A stretch of DNA of 6,850 bases from Alphaproteobacteria bacterium. Its GTDB lineage: Bacteria; Pseudomonadota; Alphaproteobacteria; Kiloniellales; J153. The position numbers were made by a program, and so were the translations under genes. This document shows, piece by piece, positions 1 through 5,841 of this stretch. Where the stretch lies: the NCBI GenBank assembly GCA_003693905.1, contig RFLL01000142.1, positions 1 to 6,850 on the forward strand, in the 5' to 3' direction. Positions within the stretch are counted from its first letter, which is position 1, and every line of letters starts with the position of its first letter. The notes beneath the pieces were generated by a model that was not told the DNA's origin, did not search any database, and saw nothing but the letters and a program-made list of their open reading frames with translations.

Positions 1-2124
1 CTGGCGGCCCTTGACGAGCGCCTTGCCGCCGGCGCCGAGGACGCCGTGGCACGGGCGATGTGGGCCGTGCACGTGCAGCGCATGCGCGCCTGCCTGTCGC
101 ACCTGAAGGTGCGTCCGCCGCGCGCCGGGCTGGCGGCCGCCGATCCTTACGGACTGCGCGCCGTGGTCGGGCTGCTGCTGGTCGTCGGCTGGGCGGTGGG
201 CGGCAACGACGCTGGCAGCCGTCTGATCCGGGCCCTGCACCCCGACCTTTCGGCCTTCGCCGGCGGTCCGCCGCCGCGGCCCGATGTCTGGGTCAACCCG
301 CCGCAATATACCGGCCTGGCACCGATGTTCCTCGACCCGGCGCGGCCGCGTACGACGCCGCTGTCGATTCCGGTCGGCAGCACGGTGCTGGCCCAGGTTC
401 AGGGTGGCCACGGCACGCCGGTGCTGATCGTGGGCGAGGCGACGACCCCCTTCGCACCGGTTTCCGCCGGCGTCTACAAGGTCAGTGCGACGGTCGAGTC
501 CGGAACCCGCCTGCGCATCGAACAGAACGGCCGGCCGCTGGCCGAATGGGCGATGACCGCCGTCGCCGACGCCGCGCCGACGATCGAGTACCTGTCGCCG
601 CCGGGACGCACCGAGCGCGCGGCGCTGCGCCTCGAATACCGGGCCGCGGATGATTACGGCCTGAGCCGCGTGTTTGCGACCATCCGCCGTCTCGACAAGC
701 CCGAGGCGGCGCCGATGGAGATCGATCTCGGCCTGCCCGGGATCGGCCTGCGCAGTGCCGAGGGGCAGAGTTTTCATGATCTGACCCCGCACCTGTGGGC
801 GGGGCTGGCGGTCGGTATCCGGCTGGTCGCCGAAGATGCGACCGGCCGCCGGGGCACGACCGAAGAGGCGCGTACCGTTCTGCCCGAGCGCATCTTCAAT
901 CATCCCGTCGCCCGGGCCCTGGTGGAGCTGCGCAAGCAGTTGACCCTGCATCCGGAAGATCGTCTGCCCGTGGCCCGTGCCCTGGCCGGGATCTACGACC
1001 GGCCGGCGCATTATTTCGACGATGTCGCGGTCGCCCTGGCGCTGCGCTCGGCCGAACGGCGGCTCATCTACGATCGCACTCCCGAAGGCGTGCGCGGGGT
1101 ACAGCAGCTGCTGTGGGACACGGCGCTGTATCTGGAAGACGGTGATCTGGCCATCGCCGAACGCGATCTGCGCGAGATTCAGAAGGCGCTGATGGAAGCC
1201 CTGGCCCGCGGCGCCGATGAGCGCGAGATCGAGCGCCTGATCGACCAGTTGCGCCAGGCGCTCGACCGCTTCCTGGAGGCGCTGGCCGAGCGGTTGCGCG
1301 AACAGATGGCCCGCGGCGACACCCCCGGGACACCGCCGCCGGAGGCGCAGATTCTGCAAAGCGAAGATCTGCGCGCATTGATCGACCGCGCCCGCGACCT
1401 GGCCCGCGCCGGTGCGCGCGATGCCGCGCGCGATCTTCTGGCCCAGCTTCAGCAGATGCTGGAAAATCTGCGCGCCAACCCCTTCGCCCAGGGCATGGAC
1501 GATCGCACCCGCGAAGCCTTCCGCATGATGCAGGACATGGAATCGCTGATGGACCGGCAGCGCAATCTGCTCGACCGCAGCTTTCAGCGCGCGCAACGCG
1601 GCCGGCCGAACGGATCCGATCCGATGGAAATGCAGGGCGCAGCCCGCGCCGATGCAAGACGGCAGGAGGCCCTGCGCCGCGAACTGGGCGAGATGATGCG
1701 CCGCCTGGCCGACCAGCTCGGTGATCTGCCGCGTGCGCTCGGCCGCGCCGAACGGGCCATGCGCGATGCCCGCGACGCCCTTGAAGGCGGGCGCTCCGAC
1801 GACGCGATCGCACCGCAAAGCCGCGCCGTCGACCAGTTGCAGCAGGGCATGCGGGCAATGGCCGAACAGATGATGCAGCAGCTCGGCGAGGGCGGCCCCT
1901 CGGGCACGGGGCAGCTCGGCGTGCAGCCGGGCGGCAACCGCGACCCCTTTGGCCGGCGCCCGGGATACACCGGCCTCGAGGCGCTGGAGGGGGTGAAAAT
2001 CCCCGACCGCATGGAATTGCGCCGGGCGCGCGAGATCCTGGATGAGCTGCGCCGGCGTCGCGGCGATCGCCACCGCCCGCCGCTCGAACTCGACTACATC
2101 GACCGCCTACTGCGCCAGTTCTAG
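1..2124 (+). CDS. TIGR02302 / DUF4175-family membrane protein, 5' partial
   Basis: The frame is open from base 1 with no in-frame stop to the TAG at 2122-2124, giving 707 residues without the true start. The GTG at 46 is internal: the codons before it read LAALDERLAAG, which fits the cytoplasmic segment preceding the last membrane helix in this family. A hydrophobic helix follows at about window residues 56-69 (AVVGLLLVVGWAVG), then the family's proline-rich stretch with NPPQYTGLAP (about 99-108), a beta-rich region to about 290, and a long charged helical region rich in Arg, Gln, Glu and Met to the end. Family members are usually about 800-900 residues with two more N-terminal helices, so about 150 residues are probably missing. 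I infer an odd number of helices and an extracytoplasmic C-terminal domain. The biochemical function is unknown. Family assignment is confident; topology is inferred. Confidence 0.88.
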   Translation: MAALDERLAAGAEDAVARAMWAVHVQRMRACLSHLKVRPPRAGLAAADPYGLRAVVGLLLVVGWAVGGNDAGSRLIRALHPDLSAFAGGPPPRPDVWVNPPQYTGLAPMFLDPARPRTTPLSIPVGSTVLAQVQGGHGTPVLIVGEATTPFAPVSAGVYKVSATVESGTRLRIEQNGRPLAEWAMTAVADAAPTIEYLSPPGRTERAALRLEYRAADDYGLSRVFATIRRLDKPEAAPMEIDLGLPGIGLRSAEGQSFHDLTPHLWAGLAVGIRLVAEDATGRRGTTEEARTVLPERIFNHPVARALVELRKQLTLHPEDRLPVARALAGIYDRPAHYFDDVAVALALRSAERRLIYDRTPEGVRGVQQLLWDTALYLEDGDLAIAERDLREIQKALMEALARGADEREIERLIDQLRQALDRFLEALAERLREQMARGDTPGTPPPEAQILQSEDLRALIDRARDLARAGARDAARDLLAQLQQMLENLRANPFAQGMDDRTREAFRMMQDMESLMDRQRNLLDRSFQRAQRGRPNGSDPMEMQGAARADARRQEALRRELGEMMRRLADQLGDLPRALGRAERAMRDARDALEGGRSDDAIAPQSRAVDQLQQGMRAMAEQMMQQLGEGGPSGTGQLGVQPGGNRDPFGRRPGYTGLEALEGVKIPDRMELRRAREILDELRRRRGDRHRPPLELDYIDRLLRQF

Positions 2125-2127
2125 GAT

Positions 2128-2169
2128 CCGGGGCCGACTTGCGACCGATATCGCAACCCGGGGTATCGG
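2128..2169. terminator. Stem-loops in the convergent junction, possible bidirectional terminator
   Basis: The 48-base gap between the two convergent stop codons contains several stems. TTGCGA (2139-2144) pairs with TCGCAA (2151-2156) across a 6-base loop. CCGGG (2128-2132) pairs with CCCGG (2157-2161) outside it, with a 6-base bulge. The alternative stem CCGATA (2145-2150) with TATCGG (2164-2169) uses the loop of the first. No convincing T-run follows on either strand, so intrinsic termination is possible but not demonstrated. Confidence 0.3.
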
Positions 2170-2172
2170 GCT

Positions 2173-2568
2173 TTACACCCGCACCGGGTGTCGCCCGGAA
2201 GCCACGTCGCGGCGTTGCAGCGCCGCCTCGACCGCATCGCAGACCTGCGTCAGGGTGAACGGCTTGGTGATGACCTCGTGGATCAGTTCCTCGAGGTTGT
2301 GGGCTCGCTGGCGCTCGGCCGCATAGCCGGTCATCAGCAGAACCGGCATCTGCGGCCATTCGCGGGCCACCTTCAGGGCCAGAGCGATGCCGTCGAGACC
2401 GGGCATGACGATATCGGTCAACAGAATATCGAAGGCGCCGTCGTTCAGGGCTTCCAGCGCCTGCACGCCATCACCGACGGCTGTCACGGCGTGGCCGCGA
2501 TGGGCCAGCGCGCGGGCGACAAAGCTCTGAACCGCCAGATCGTCCTCTGCAACCAGAATACGTGCCAT
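2173..2568 (-). CDS. Stand-alone receiver-domain response regulator (CheY/CpdR-like)
   Basis: This is a 131-residue protein made of a single receiver domain with no output domain. It starts MARILVAEDD, with the acidic pocket at E8, D9 and D10. The phospho-acceptor is D52 in LLTDIVMPGLDG, the switch threonine T80 in LLMTGYA, and the conserved lysine K102 in TKPF. All the key residues are present, so it should accept phosphate from a histidine kinase or phosphotransferase, neither of which is in the window. The ATG at 2568 was chosen because MARILV begins the first beta strand. The frame stays open upstream to 2751, but that extension has no receiver homology and crosses AT-rich control DNA. 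A G-run (GGGGG, 4 bases upstream) is the only Shine-Dalgarno candidate. It is divergent from the DUF2336 gene. It resembles small alphaproteobacterial regulators such as CpdR and DivK, but the MTGYA and C-terminal segments leave orthology to CpdR unproven. Confidence 0.92.
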   Translation of the reverse strand: MARILVAEDDLAVQSFVARALAHRGHAVTAVGDGVQALEALNDGAFDILLTDIVMPGLDGIALALKVAREWPQMPVLLMTGYAAERQRAHNLEELIHEVITKPFTLTQVCDAVEAALQRRDVASGRHPVRV

Positions 2569-2588
2569 GAGCCCCCGCAGGAAGGTAT

Positions 2589-2610
2589 CGCCCGCCACCG
2601 GCGGCGGGCG
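2589..2610. promoter_or_regulatory. Perfect 8-bp hairpin in the response-regulator leader
   Basis: CGCCCGCC (2589-2596) and GGCGGGCG (2603-2610) are perfect inverted repeats around a 6-base loop. On the minus strand the hairpin ends 20 bases before the regulator's start codon, so in the mRNA it would sit just upstream of the ribosome binding region. It could modulate translation or RNA stability. No T-run follows it, so it does not look like a terminator. Confidence 0.4.
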
Positions 2611-2630
2611 TTCCGGCATCCTGACGCCGG

Positions 2631-2652
2631 CTTGGTTAATGCTTGGTAAACG
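2631..2652. repeat. 11-bp tandem repeat resembling a CtrA box
   Basis: CTTGGTTAATG (2631-2641) is followed immediately by CTTGGTAAACG (2642-2652), matching at 9 of 11 positions. Read on the minus strand this gives TTTA-N7-TTAAC, one mismatch from the CtrA consensus TTAA-N7-TTAA(C). The 11-base period places the two half-sites on the same face of the helix. It lies 68-84 bases upstream of the response-regulator start. Binding by CtrA is inferred from the pattern only. Confidence 0.4.
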
Positions 2653-2719
2653 CTGACGCGGCAAACCCGGTTGCGCATCCGGACAAATAACAGACGCCGT
2701 CATCCGCAAACATGGAGCA

Positions 2720-2751
2720 TTTATACAAAATTTTATTCTACTTTTCGACAA
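2720..2751 (-). promoter_or_regulatory. Weak candidate promoter for the response regulator
   Basis: On the minus strand TTGTCG (2751-2746) lies upstream of TATAAA (2725-2720). The hexamers match sigma-70-type elements reasonably, but the 20-base spacer is longer than usual. It would give a leader of about 145 bases, which contains the 11-bp tandem repeat and the hairpin. The surrounding AT-richness makes chance matches likely. Confidence 0.25.
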
Positions 2752-2770
2752 ATTTTACTACAGTACAACA

Positions 2771-2810
2771 TTAAAAATTCGTTGACGAAACCTATATTAT
2801 TTGGCAAATT
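2771..2810 (+). promoter_or_regulatory. Candidate promoter with CtrA-like box upstream of the DUF2336 gene
   Basis: TTAA (2771-2774), seven bases, then TTGA (2782-2785) gives TTAA-N7-TTGA, one base from the CtrA consensus. The second half-site overlaps TTGACG (2782-2787), a good -35 element, with CAAATT (2805-2810) 17 bases downstream as a poor -10. An alternative pair is TTAAAA (2771-2776), 16 bases, then TATATT (2793-2798). A CtrA box overlapping the -35 is the usual arrangement at CtrA-activated promoters. The region is 75 percent A+T, which raises the chance of random matches. Confidence 0.35.
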
Positions 2811-2861
2811 GTTTTTCAGGGGCACTCAATAACAAACAAAACGCACAACCCGGGGCCGATC

Positions 2862-4028
2862 ATGTCCAACGATACTTGCAACGATCTTCTTTCGCCCGCC
2901 GGCCTGCGCCGACTTCGCGTCGACCGCTCGCCGCACCTGCGGGCGCAAATGGCCGCCAATGTCGGCACCCTGCTCCAGGATGGGGAGCTGAGCCCCCGGG
3001 AACGGGAATATGCCCTGTCGATCGTCGCCATTCTGGCCCGCCACGTCGCGCTCGACGTGCGCCGGGCGGTGGCCGAGCATGTCAAACATTGTGCGATCCT
3101 GCCGCAGTCGATCGCCCGCACGCTGGCCAACGACGTCGAATCGGTGGCTCTGCCCATCCTGCGTCATTCGGCCGCACTCAGCGATGACGATCTGATCGAG
3201 ATCGTGCGCCGGGCGAACGAGGCCAAGTGCATCGCCGTGGCCGAACGCCCGAGCGTCGCCGCACCGGTGTCCGATGCCCTGGTCAGAACCGGGCGCCGGC
3301 CGGTGGTCTGCGCGGTGCTGAAAAACCCCGGGGCGACGATCGGCGAACCGACCTATGAGCGCATCCTCGACGATTTCGGGACCGACCGCGAGGTACAGAC
3401 GCTTCTGGTTGACCGGTCGGTGCTGCCGCCCAATGTGGCCGAGCGCCTGATCGAGGTGGTCTGCGCGGCCCTGCGTGAACGTCTGCGCGCGCGCCATTTC
3501 GTGCCCCGGCCGCTGAGCGATGCGATCGTCGATCACGGCCGTGAACAAGCCCTGATCATGACCGTTCCTTCGCAGATGCCGGCCCCGGCGATGGTGCCGC
3601 TGATCGCGCGCCTGCGCGCCAAAGGCACGTTAACGCCGAGCCTGCTTCTGCGCGCGGCCTGCATCGGCAAGCTGTCGTTTCTGGCCGCCGGACTGGCGGC
3701 ATTGTCGGGCATGAAGCTCGACCGCGCCGAAGCCCTGATCCAGGAAGGCGGCGGTGATGGCTTTGCCGCACTTTACCGCCGCGCGAAGCTGCCCCAGTCC
3801 CTTTTCCCCGCCTTCCGCATCGCCCTTGATATCGCACGCGAGGTGCGTGCGGCGCGTCCGGTCGGCTGGCACGAACGCGACACCCTGCGCATCATCCAGG
3901 GCTGGGTCCAGGTCTATGACGACCTGCCGCCCGCGCATTTCGAAACCGTGCTCAGCCACCTGACGCGGCGCACGATCGACCCCGCGCATGCCGGAATGGG
4001 CGTCGGCAGCCCCGACGCCGCGGCATAG
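2862..4028 (+). CDS. DUF2336 domain-containing protein
   Basis: This 388-residue protein has no predicted signal peptide or membrane helix and is probably cytoplasmic. It is mostly alpha-helical with short HEAT-like repeats at about residues 45-205. Recognisable DUF2336 segments include VALPILRHSAALSDDDL (about 95-111), IAVAERPSVAAPVSDALV (about 124-141) and VLKNPGATI (about 152-160). A second helical part covers about 240-372, including WHERDTLRIIQGW (about 336-348), before an Ala/Gly-rich tail. The ATG at 2862 is the first start in the frame after the AT-rich leader and has a G-run (2852-2855) at suitable distance. The family has no established biochemical function. Helical-repeat proteins often bind other proteins, so pairing with the divergent response regulator suggests, without proving, a signalling role. 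Its 3' end converges on the zinc-ribbon gene. Confidence 0.9.
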   Translation: MSNDTCNDLLSPAGLRRLRVDRSPHLRAQMAANVGTLLQDGELSPREREYALSIVAILARHVALDVRRAVAEHVKHCAILPQSIARTLANDVESVALPILRHSAALSDDDLIEIVRRANEAKCIAVAERPSVAAPVSDALVRTGRRPVVCAVLKNPGATIGEPTYERILDDFGTDREVQTLLVDRSVLPPNVAERLIEVVCAALRERLRARHFVPRPLSDAIVDHGREQALIMTVPSQMPAPAMVPLIARLRAKGTLTPSLLLRAACIGKLSFLAAGLAALSGMKLDRAEALIQEGGGDGFAALYRRAKLPQSLFPAFRIALDIAREVRAARPVGWHERDTLRIIQGWVQVYDDLPPAHFETVLSHLTRRTIDPAHAGMGVGSPDAAA

Positions 4029-4037
4029 CCTCATCCA

Positions 4038-4051
4038 CCCGGAGCACCGGG
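4038..4051. terminator. Small GC hairpin between convergent genes
   Basis: CCCGG (4038-4042) and CCGGG (4047-4051) form a 5-bp stem with a 4-base loop in the 48-base gap between the stop codons of the DUF2336 gene and the zinc-ribbon gene. There is no T-run on either side. It may contribute to termination in either direction, but the evidence is weak. Confidence 0.2.
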
Positions 4052-4076
4052 AGCACGATTCGAGAAAGATCGCCGA

Positions 4077-4514
4077 TCAGGGCTTAGCCACGAAATCGAT
4101 CGACAGGTTGGCCTCGCGCGGCACGTTCCTGGTCGAGGTCTTGAAACTGGTCACGCCCCCCGGCGGCAGGAATTTGGCACCAGCGGTGAAGGTCCATTCG
4201 TCGAGCAGGGCCCCGTCGGCGTCGCTGAGCCGCGCGCGCAAGGTCGGCACCGGGCGCGTCACCTCGGACACGTTGGCGATCACCCCTTCGATCACCACGA
4301 CGCGCTCACCATCAACCAGACGGCGAACCGATTTCACGTCGCGAAATTCCAGACCGGCGCCCAGAGGCGGCGTCGGGTCGAGGCCGATCATCTTGTAAAG
4401 CTCGGCCGTGGCCGGAACCGCGGCAATCAACCGTTCGCGCCCGAAATAGATGCCGACGGCCAGAATGGTGACGGTGACGAGAAACAGGGTCCAGCCGATC
4501 GTCACCCACGACAT
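4077..4514 (-). CDS. Possible separately translated helix-DUF3426 fragment
   Basis: If the frameshift is real, the second frame could be expressed alone from the ATG at 4514, giving 145 residues beginning MSWVTIGWTLFL. It would contain the single membrane helix (about residues 4-23) and the DUF3426-like domain, whose segment EGVIANVSEVTRPVPTLRARL resembles the domain's beta strands. It would lack the zinc ribbon and most of the basic pre-helix segment. There is no clear ribosome binding site before this ATG, so independent expression is doubtful. It is listed because this part of the gene is intact. Confidence 0.3.
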   Translation of the reverse strand: MSWVTIGWTLFLVTVTILAVGIYFGRERLIAAVPATAELYKMIGLDPTPPLGAGLEFRDVKSVRRLVDGERVVVIEGVIANVSEVTRPVPTLRARLSDADGALLDEWTFTAGAKFLPPGGVTSFKTSTRNVPREANLSIDFVAKP

Positions 4515-4604
4515 TGCGCGCCCCGTCTTCCGGGTTGTCGCGGGCCGTCCACGGCCGCGGCGCGATGCGCTCGCCGTGGCCGGTTTGGCGCGTTTCTCGC
4601 GCGC

Positions 4605-4640
4605 TTCCGGCGGCGGCGATGGCCGCGGCGGCCGCGGCGG
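4605..4640 (-). other. Probable one-base frameshift site
   Basis: Before this stretch the first frame has natural linker composition (PADAETAAAAAAIAAA). After it only the second frame does (EAREKRAKPATASASRRG). The shift corresponds to one extra base, or two missing. Dropping a single G from the GG at 4608-4607 on the minus strand joins the frames cleanly. The stretch is (GCC)-rich and contains the near-palindrome 4623-4637 (CCGCGGC-G-GCCGCGG), a difficult template for sequencing. Confidence 0.7.
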
Positions 4641-5029
4641 TTTCGGCATCGGCCGGTGTTTGCGCCCCGGCCTCCGCCATGGCGCCATCCCCGTCGCCAC
4701 CCGTACTTTCCGCCGCAGCATCCGGGGCGGTGTCGAACAGGGCGTCGATGGCCGCCTGGCTGCCGGATTCGGGATCTGCCCGAGGCTGCGAACCGGCCGG
4801 GAGATCCGGGGGCGATTCCGAGGCCGCTTCGGACGTGGAAGCGGTTTCCGGCGGCACGGGATCCTGACGCCATTCGTGGCCGCAACTGCCACACCGGACC
4901 CGGCGTCCCCTCGGCCCGATGTCATCCGGGTCGACAAGGAAACGGGTGGCGCAGGACGGGCAGGTTACATGCATGCAGATTTACGTCGAATGTCGCGGCC
5001 GAAACCGACGATCCCCCCTTGATCCGTCC

Positions 5030-5058
5030 CTTATAGGAACGGCTCGACTCCGGCGCAA
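5030..5058 (-). promoter_or_regulatory. Candidate promoter for the zinc-ribbon gene
   Basis: On the minus strand TTGCGC (5058-5053), a 17-base spacer, then TATAAG (5035-5030) resembles a sigma-70-type promoter, with a 5/6 match at -10 and a 3/6 match at -35. It lies about 55 bases upstream of the ATG at 4974, in the divergent region shared with ftsE. Confidence 0.35.
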
Positions 5059-5124
5059 GGCGCGCGCAGCGGCGCACTTTACGACTCTGCGGCGCCTGTG
5101 TCATGCTCGCCGCCGCCGCTTGGC

Positions 5125-5130
5125 AGGAGG
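5125..5130 (+). promoter_or_regulatory. Shine-Dalgarno supporting the TTG start of ftsE
   Basis: A perfect AGGAGG lies 12 bases before the TTG at 5143. The spacing is a little long, but the site is inside the reading frame that would follow the alternative GTG at 5098. It therefore favours the downstream start. Confidence 0.5.
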
Positions 5131-5142
5131 ATCCGCGGGGAT

Positions 5143-5841
5143 TTGGTTCGCTTCGAGGATGTCGCACTGCGCTATGGAACGGGTCCGGACGTGTTGCGGC
5201 ATGTGTCGTTTCATCTGGAACCGGGGTCGTTCCATTTCATGACGGGGCCGAGCGGCGCCGGCAAATCGTCGCTGTTGAGCCTGATCTACCTAGCCCAACG
5301 GCCGACCGGCGGACGCATCCGCCTGTTCGATCGCGACGTCCACAATCTGTCGCGCAAGGAAACCGCCCTGATGCGGCGGCAGATCGGGGTCGTGTTTCAG
5401 GATTTCCGCCTGCTCGATCATCTGACCGCGTTGGAGAACGTCGCCCTGCCGCTCAAGGTCGTAGGCCAGCACGACGCCAAGGTCGACCGCCACGTGGCCG
5501 AACTTCTGGCTTGGGTCGGTCTGGCCGATCATCTTCATTCGTACCCGCCGACGCTTTCGGGCGGCCAGAAACAGCGGGTCGCGATTGCCCGTGCCGTGGT
5601 CAGCCGGCCGAGTCTGCTGCTTGCCGACGAACCGACCGGCAACGTCGACGAGCGCATGGCGGTGCGGCTGCTCTATCTGTTCGAGGAGCTGAACAAGCTC
5701 GGCACCACCATCCTTATTGCGACCCACAACGAATCGCTGGTCGCCCGGTTCCGCCACCCGGTGCTTCGCCTCGATGGCGGACGAGTGACGGTCACCCGCG
5801 CCACCGCGCCGGTCCGACCGGACAAGGGGAGTGCCGCCTGA
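5143..5841 (+). CDS. ftsE: Cell-division ABC transporter ATP-binding protein FtsE
   Basis: FtsE is the cytoplasmic ATPase that binds the FtsX membrane subunit and drives conformational changes controlling septal peptidoglycan remodelling. From the TTG start the product has 232 residues, normal for FtsE, and begins [12 protein letters not shown] as in alphaproteobacterial homologues. All ABC motifs are intact: A-loop Tyr11, Walker [10 protein letters not shown] (35-43), Q-loop Q86 in VVFQDFRLL, signature LSGGQ (138-142), Walker B LLLADE (158-163), D-loop around N167-D169, and H-loop His195 in ATHN. The GTG at 5098 would add 15 residues (SCSPPPLGRRIRGD) that do not look like FtsE, and AGGAGG at 5125-5130 supports the TTG. 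The stop overlaps the ftsX start by one base, indicating translational coupling. The divergent zinc-ribbon gene shares the upstream region. Confidence 0.95.
   Translation: MVRFEDVALRYGTGPDVLRHVSFHLEPGSFHFMTGPSGAGKSSLLSLIYLAQRPTGGRIRLFDRDVHNLSRKETALMRRQIGVVFQDFRLLDHLTALENVALPLKVVGQHDAKVDRHVAELLAWVGLADHLHSYPPTLSGGQKQRVAIARAVVSRPSLLLADEPTGNVDERMAVRLLYLFEELNKLGTTILIATHNESLVARFRHPVLRLDGGRVTVTRATAPVRPDKGSAA

Larger units (their letters stand above)
4077..4974 (-). pseudogene. MJ0042-type zinc-ribbon / DUF3426 membrane protein, split by a frameshift
   Basis: Two overlapping minus-strand frames together encode the usual architecture. The first frame starts at the ATG at 4974 with MHVTCPSCATRF and carries a zinc ribbon with C5, C8, C28 and C31 ending CGSCGHEW, then an acidic Ala-rich linker. 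It runs on in a nonsense-like composition to a stop at 4312. The second frame supplies a basic stretch (EAREKRAKPA), one membrane helix (IGWTLFLVTVTILAVGIYFG), and a DUF3426-like domain to the stop at 4077-4079. The span is 898 bases, so removing one base restores a 298-residue protein with the zinc ribbon inside the cell and DUF3426 outside. Read as it stands, the product loses the helix and the DUF3426 domain. Causes could be an assembly error in GC-rich sequence, a real mutation, or less likely recoding. No strong Shine-Dalgarno was seen. Function is unknown. It is divergent from ftsE. Confidence 0.8.

Noticed and set aside
1064..2359. 431-codon open frame on the minus strand
   Set aside because: It lies antisense to the TIGR02302 gene and runs into the response regulator. 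Its translation is Arg/Ala/Gly-rich with no recognisable domain, as expected from GC-rich third positions on the other strand.
2569..2751. Upstream extension of the response-regulator frame by 61 codons
   Set aside because: The added residues have no receiver similarity and cross AT-rich promoter-like DNA, the hairpin and the tandem repeat. MARILVAEDD is the natural start of the domain.
2826..3548. 240-codon minus-strand frame opposite the DUF2336 gene
   Set aside because: It is antisense to a well-supported gene, and its translation shows no domain or natural composition.
4038..4051. Treating the CCCGG/CCGGG hairpin as a definite intrinsic terminator
   Set aside because: The stem is only 5 bp and no T-run follows on either strand. 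It is kept only as a low-confidence feature.
4590..4640. Programmed ribosomal frameshift as first explanation for the split zinc-ribbon gene
   Set aside because: There is no slippery heptamer, and the first frame has no stop codon at the junction to drive a +1 shift as in prfB. An indel or sequencing error is simpler.
4450..5022. Plus-strand frames opposite the zinc-ribbon gene
   Set aside because: They are Arg/Gly-rich translations antisense to the CXXC-containing zinc ribbon and linker, with no ribosome binding site or family resemblance.
5103..5840. Upstream extension of the ftsX frame across ftsE
   Set aside because: The frame is open by composition only. FtsX homology begins at the ATG at 5841, which has a good Shine-Dalgarno and a one-base overlap with the ftsE stop.
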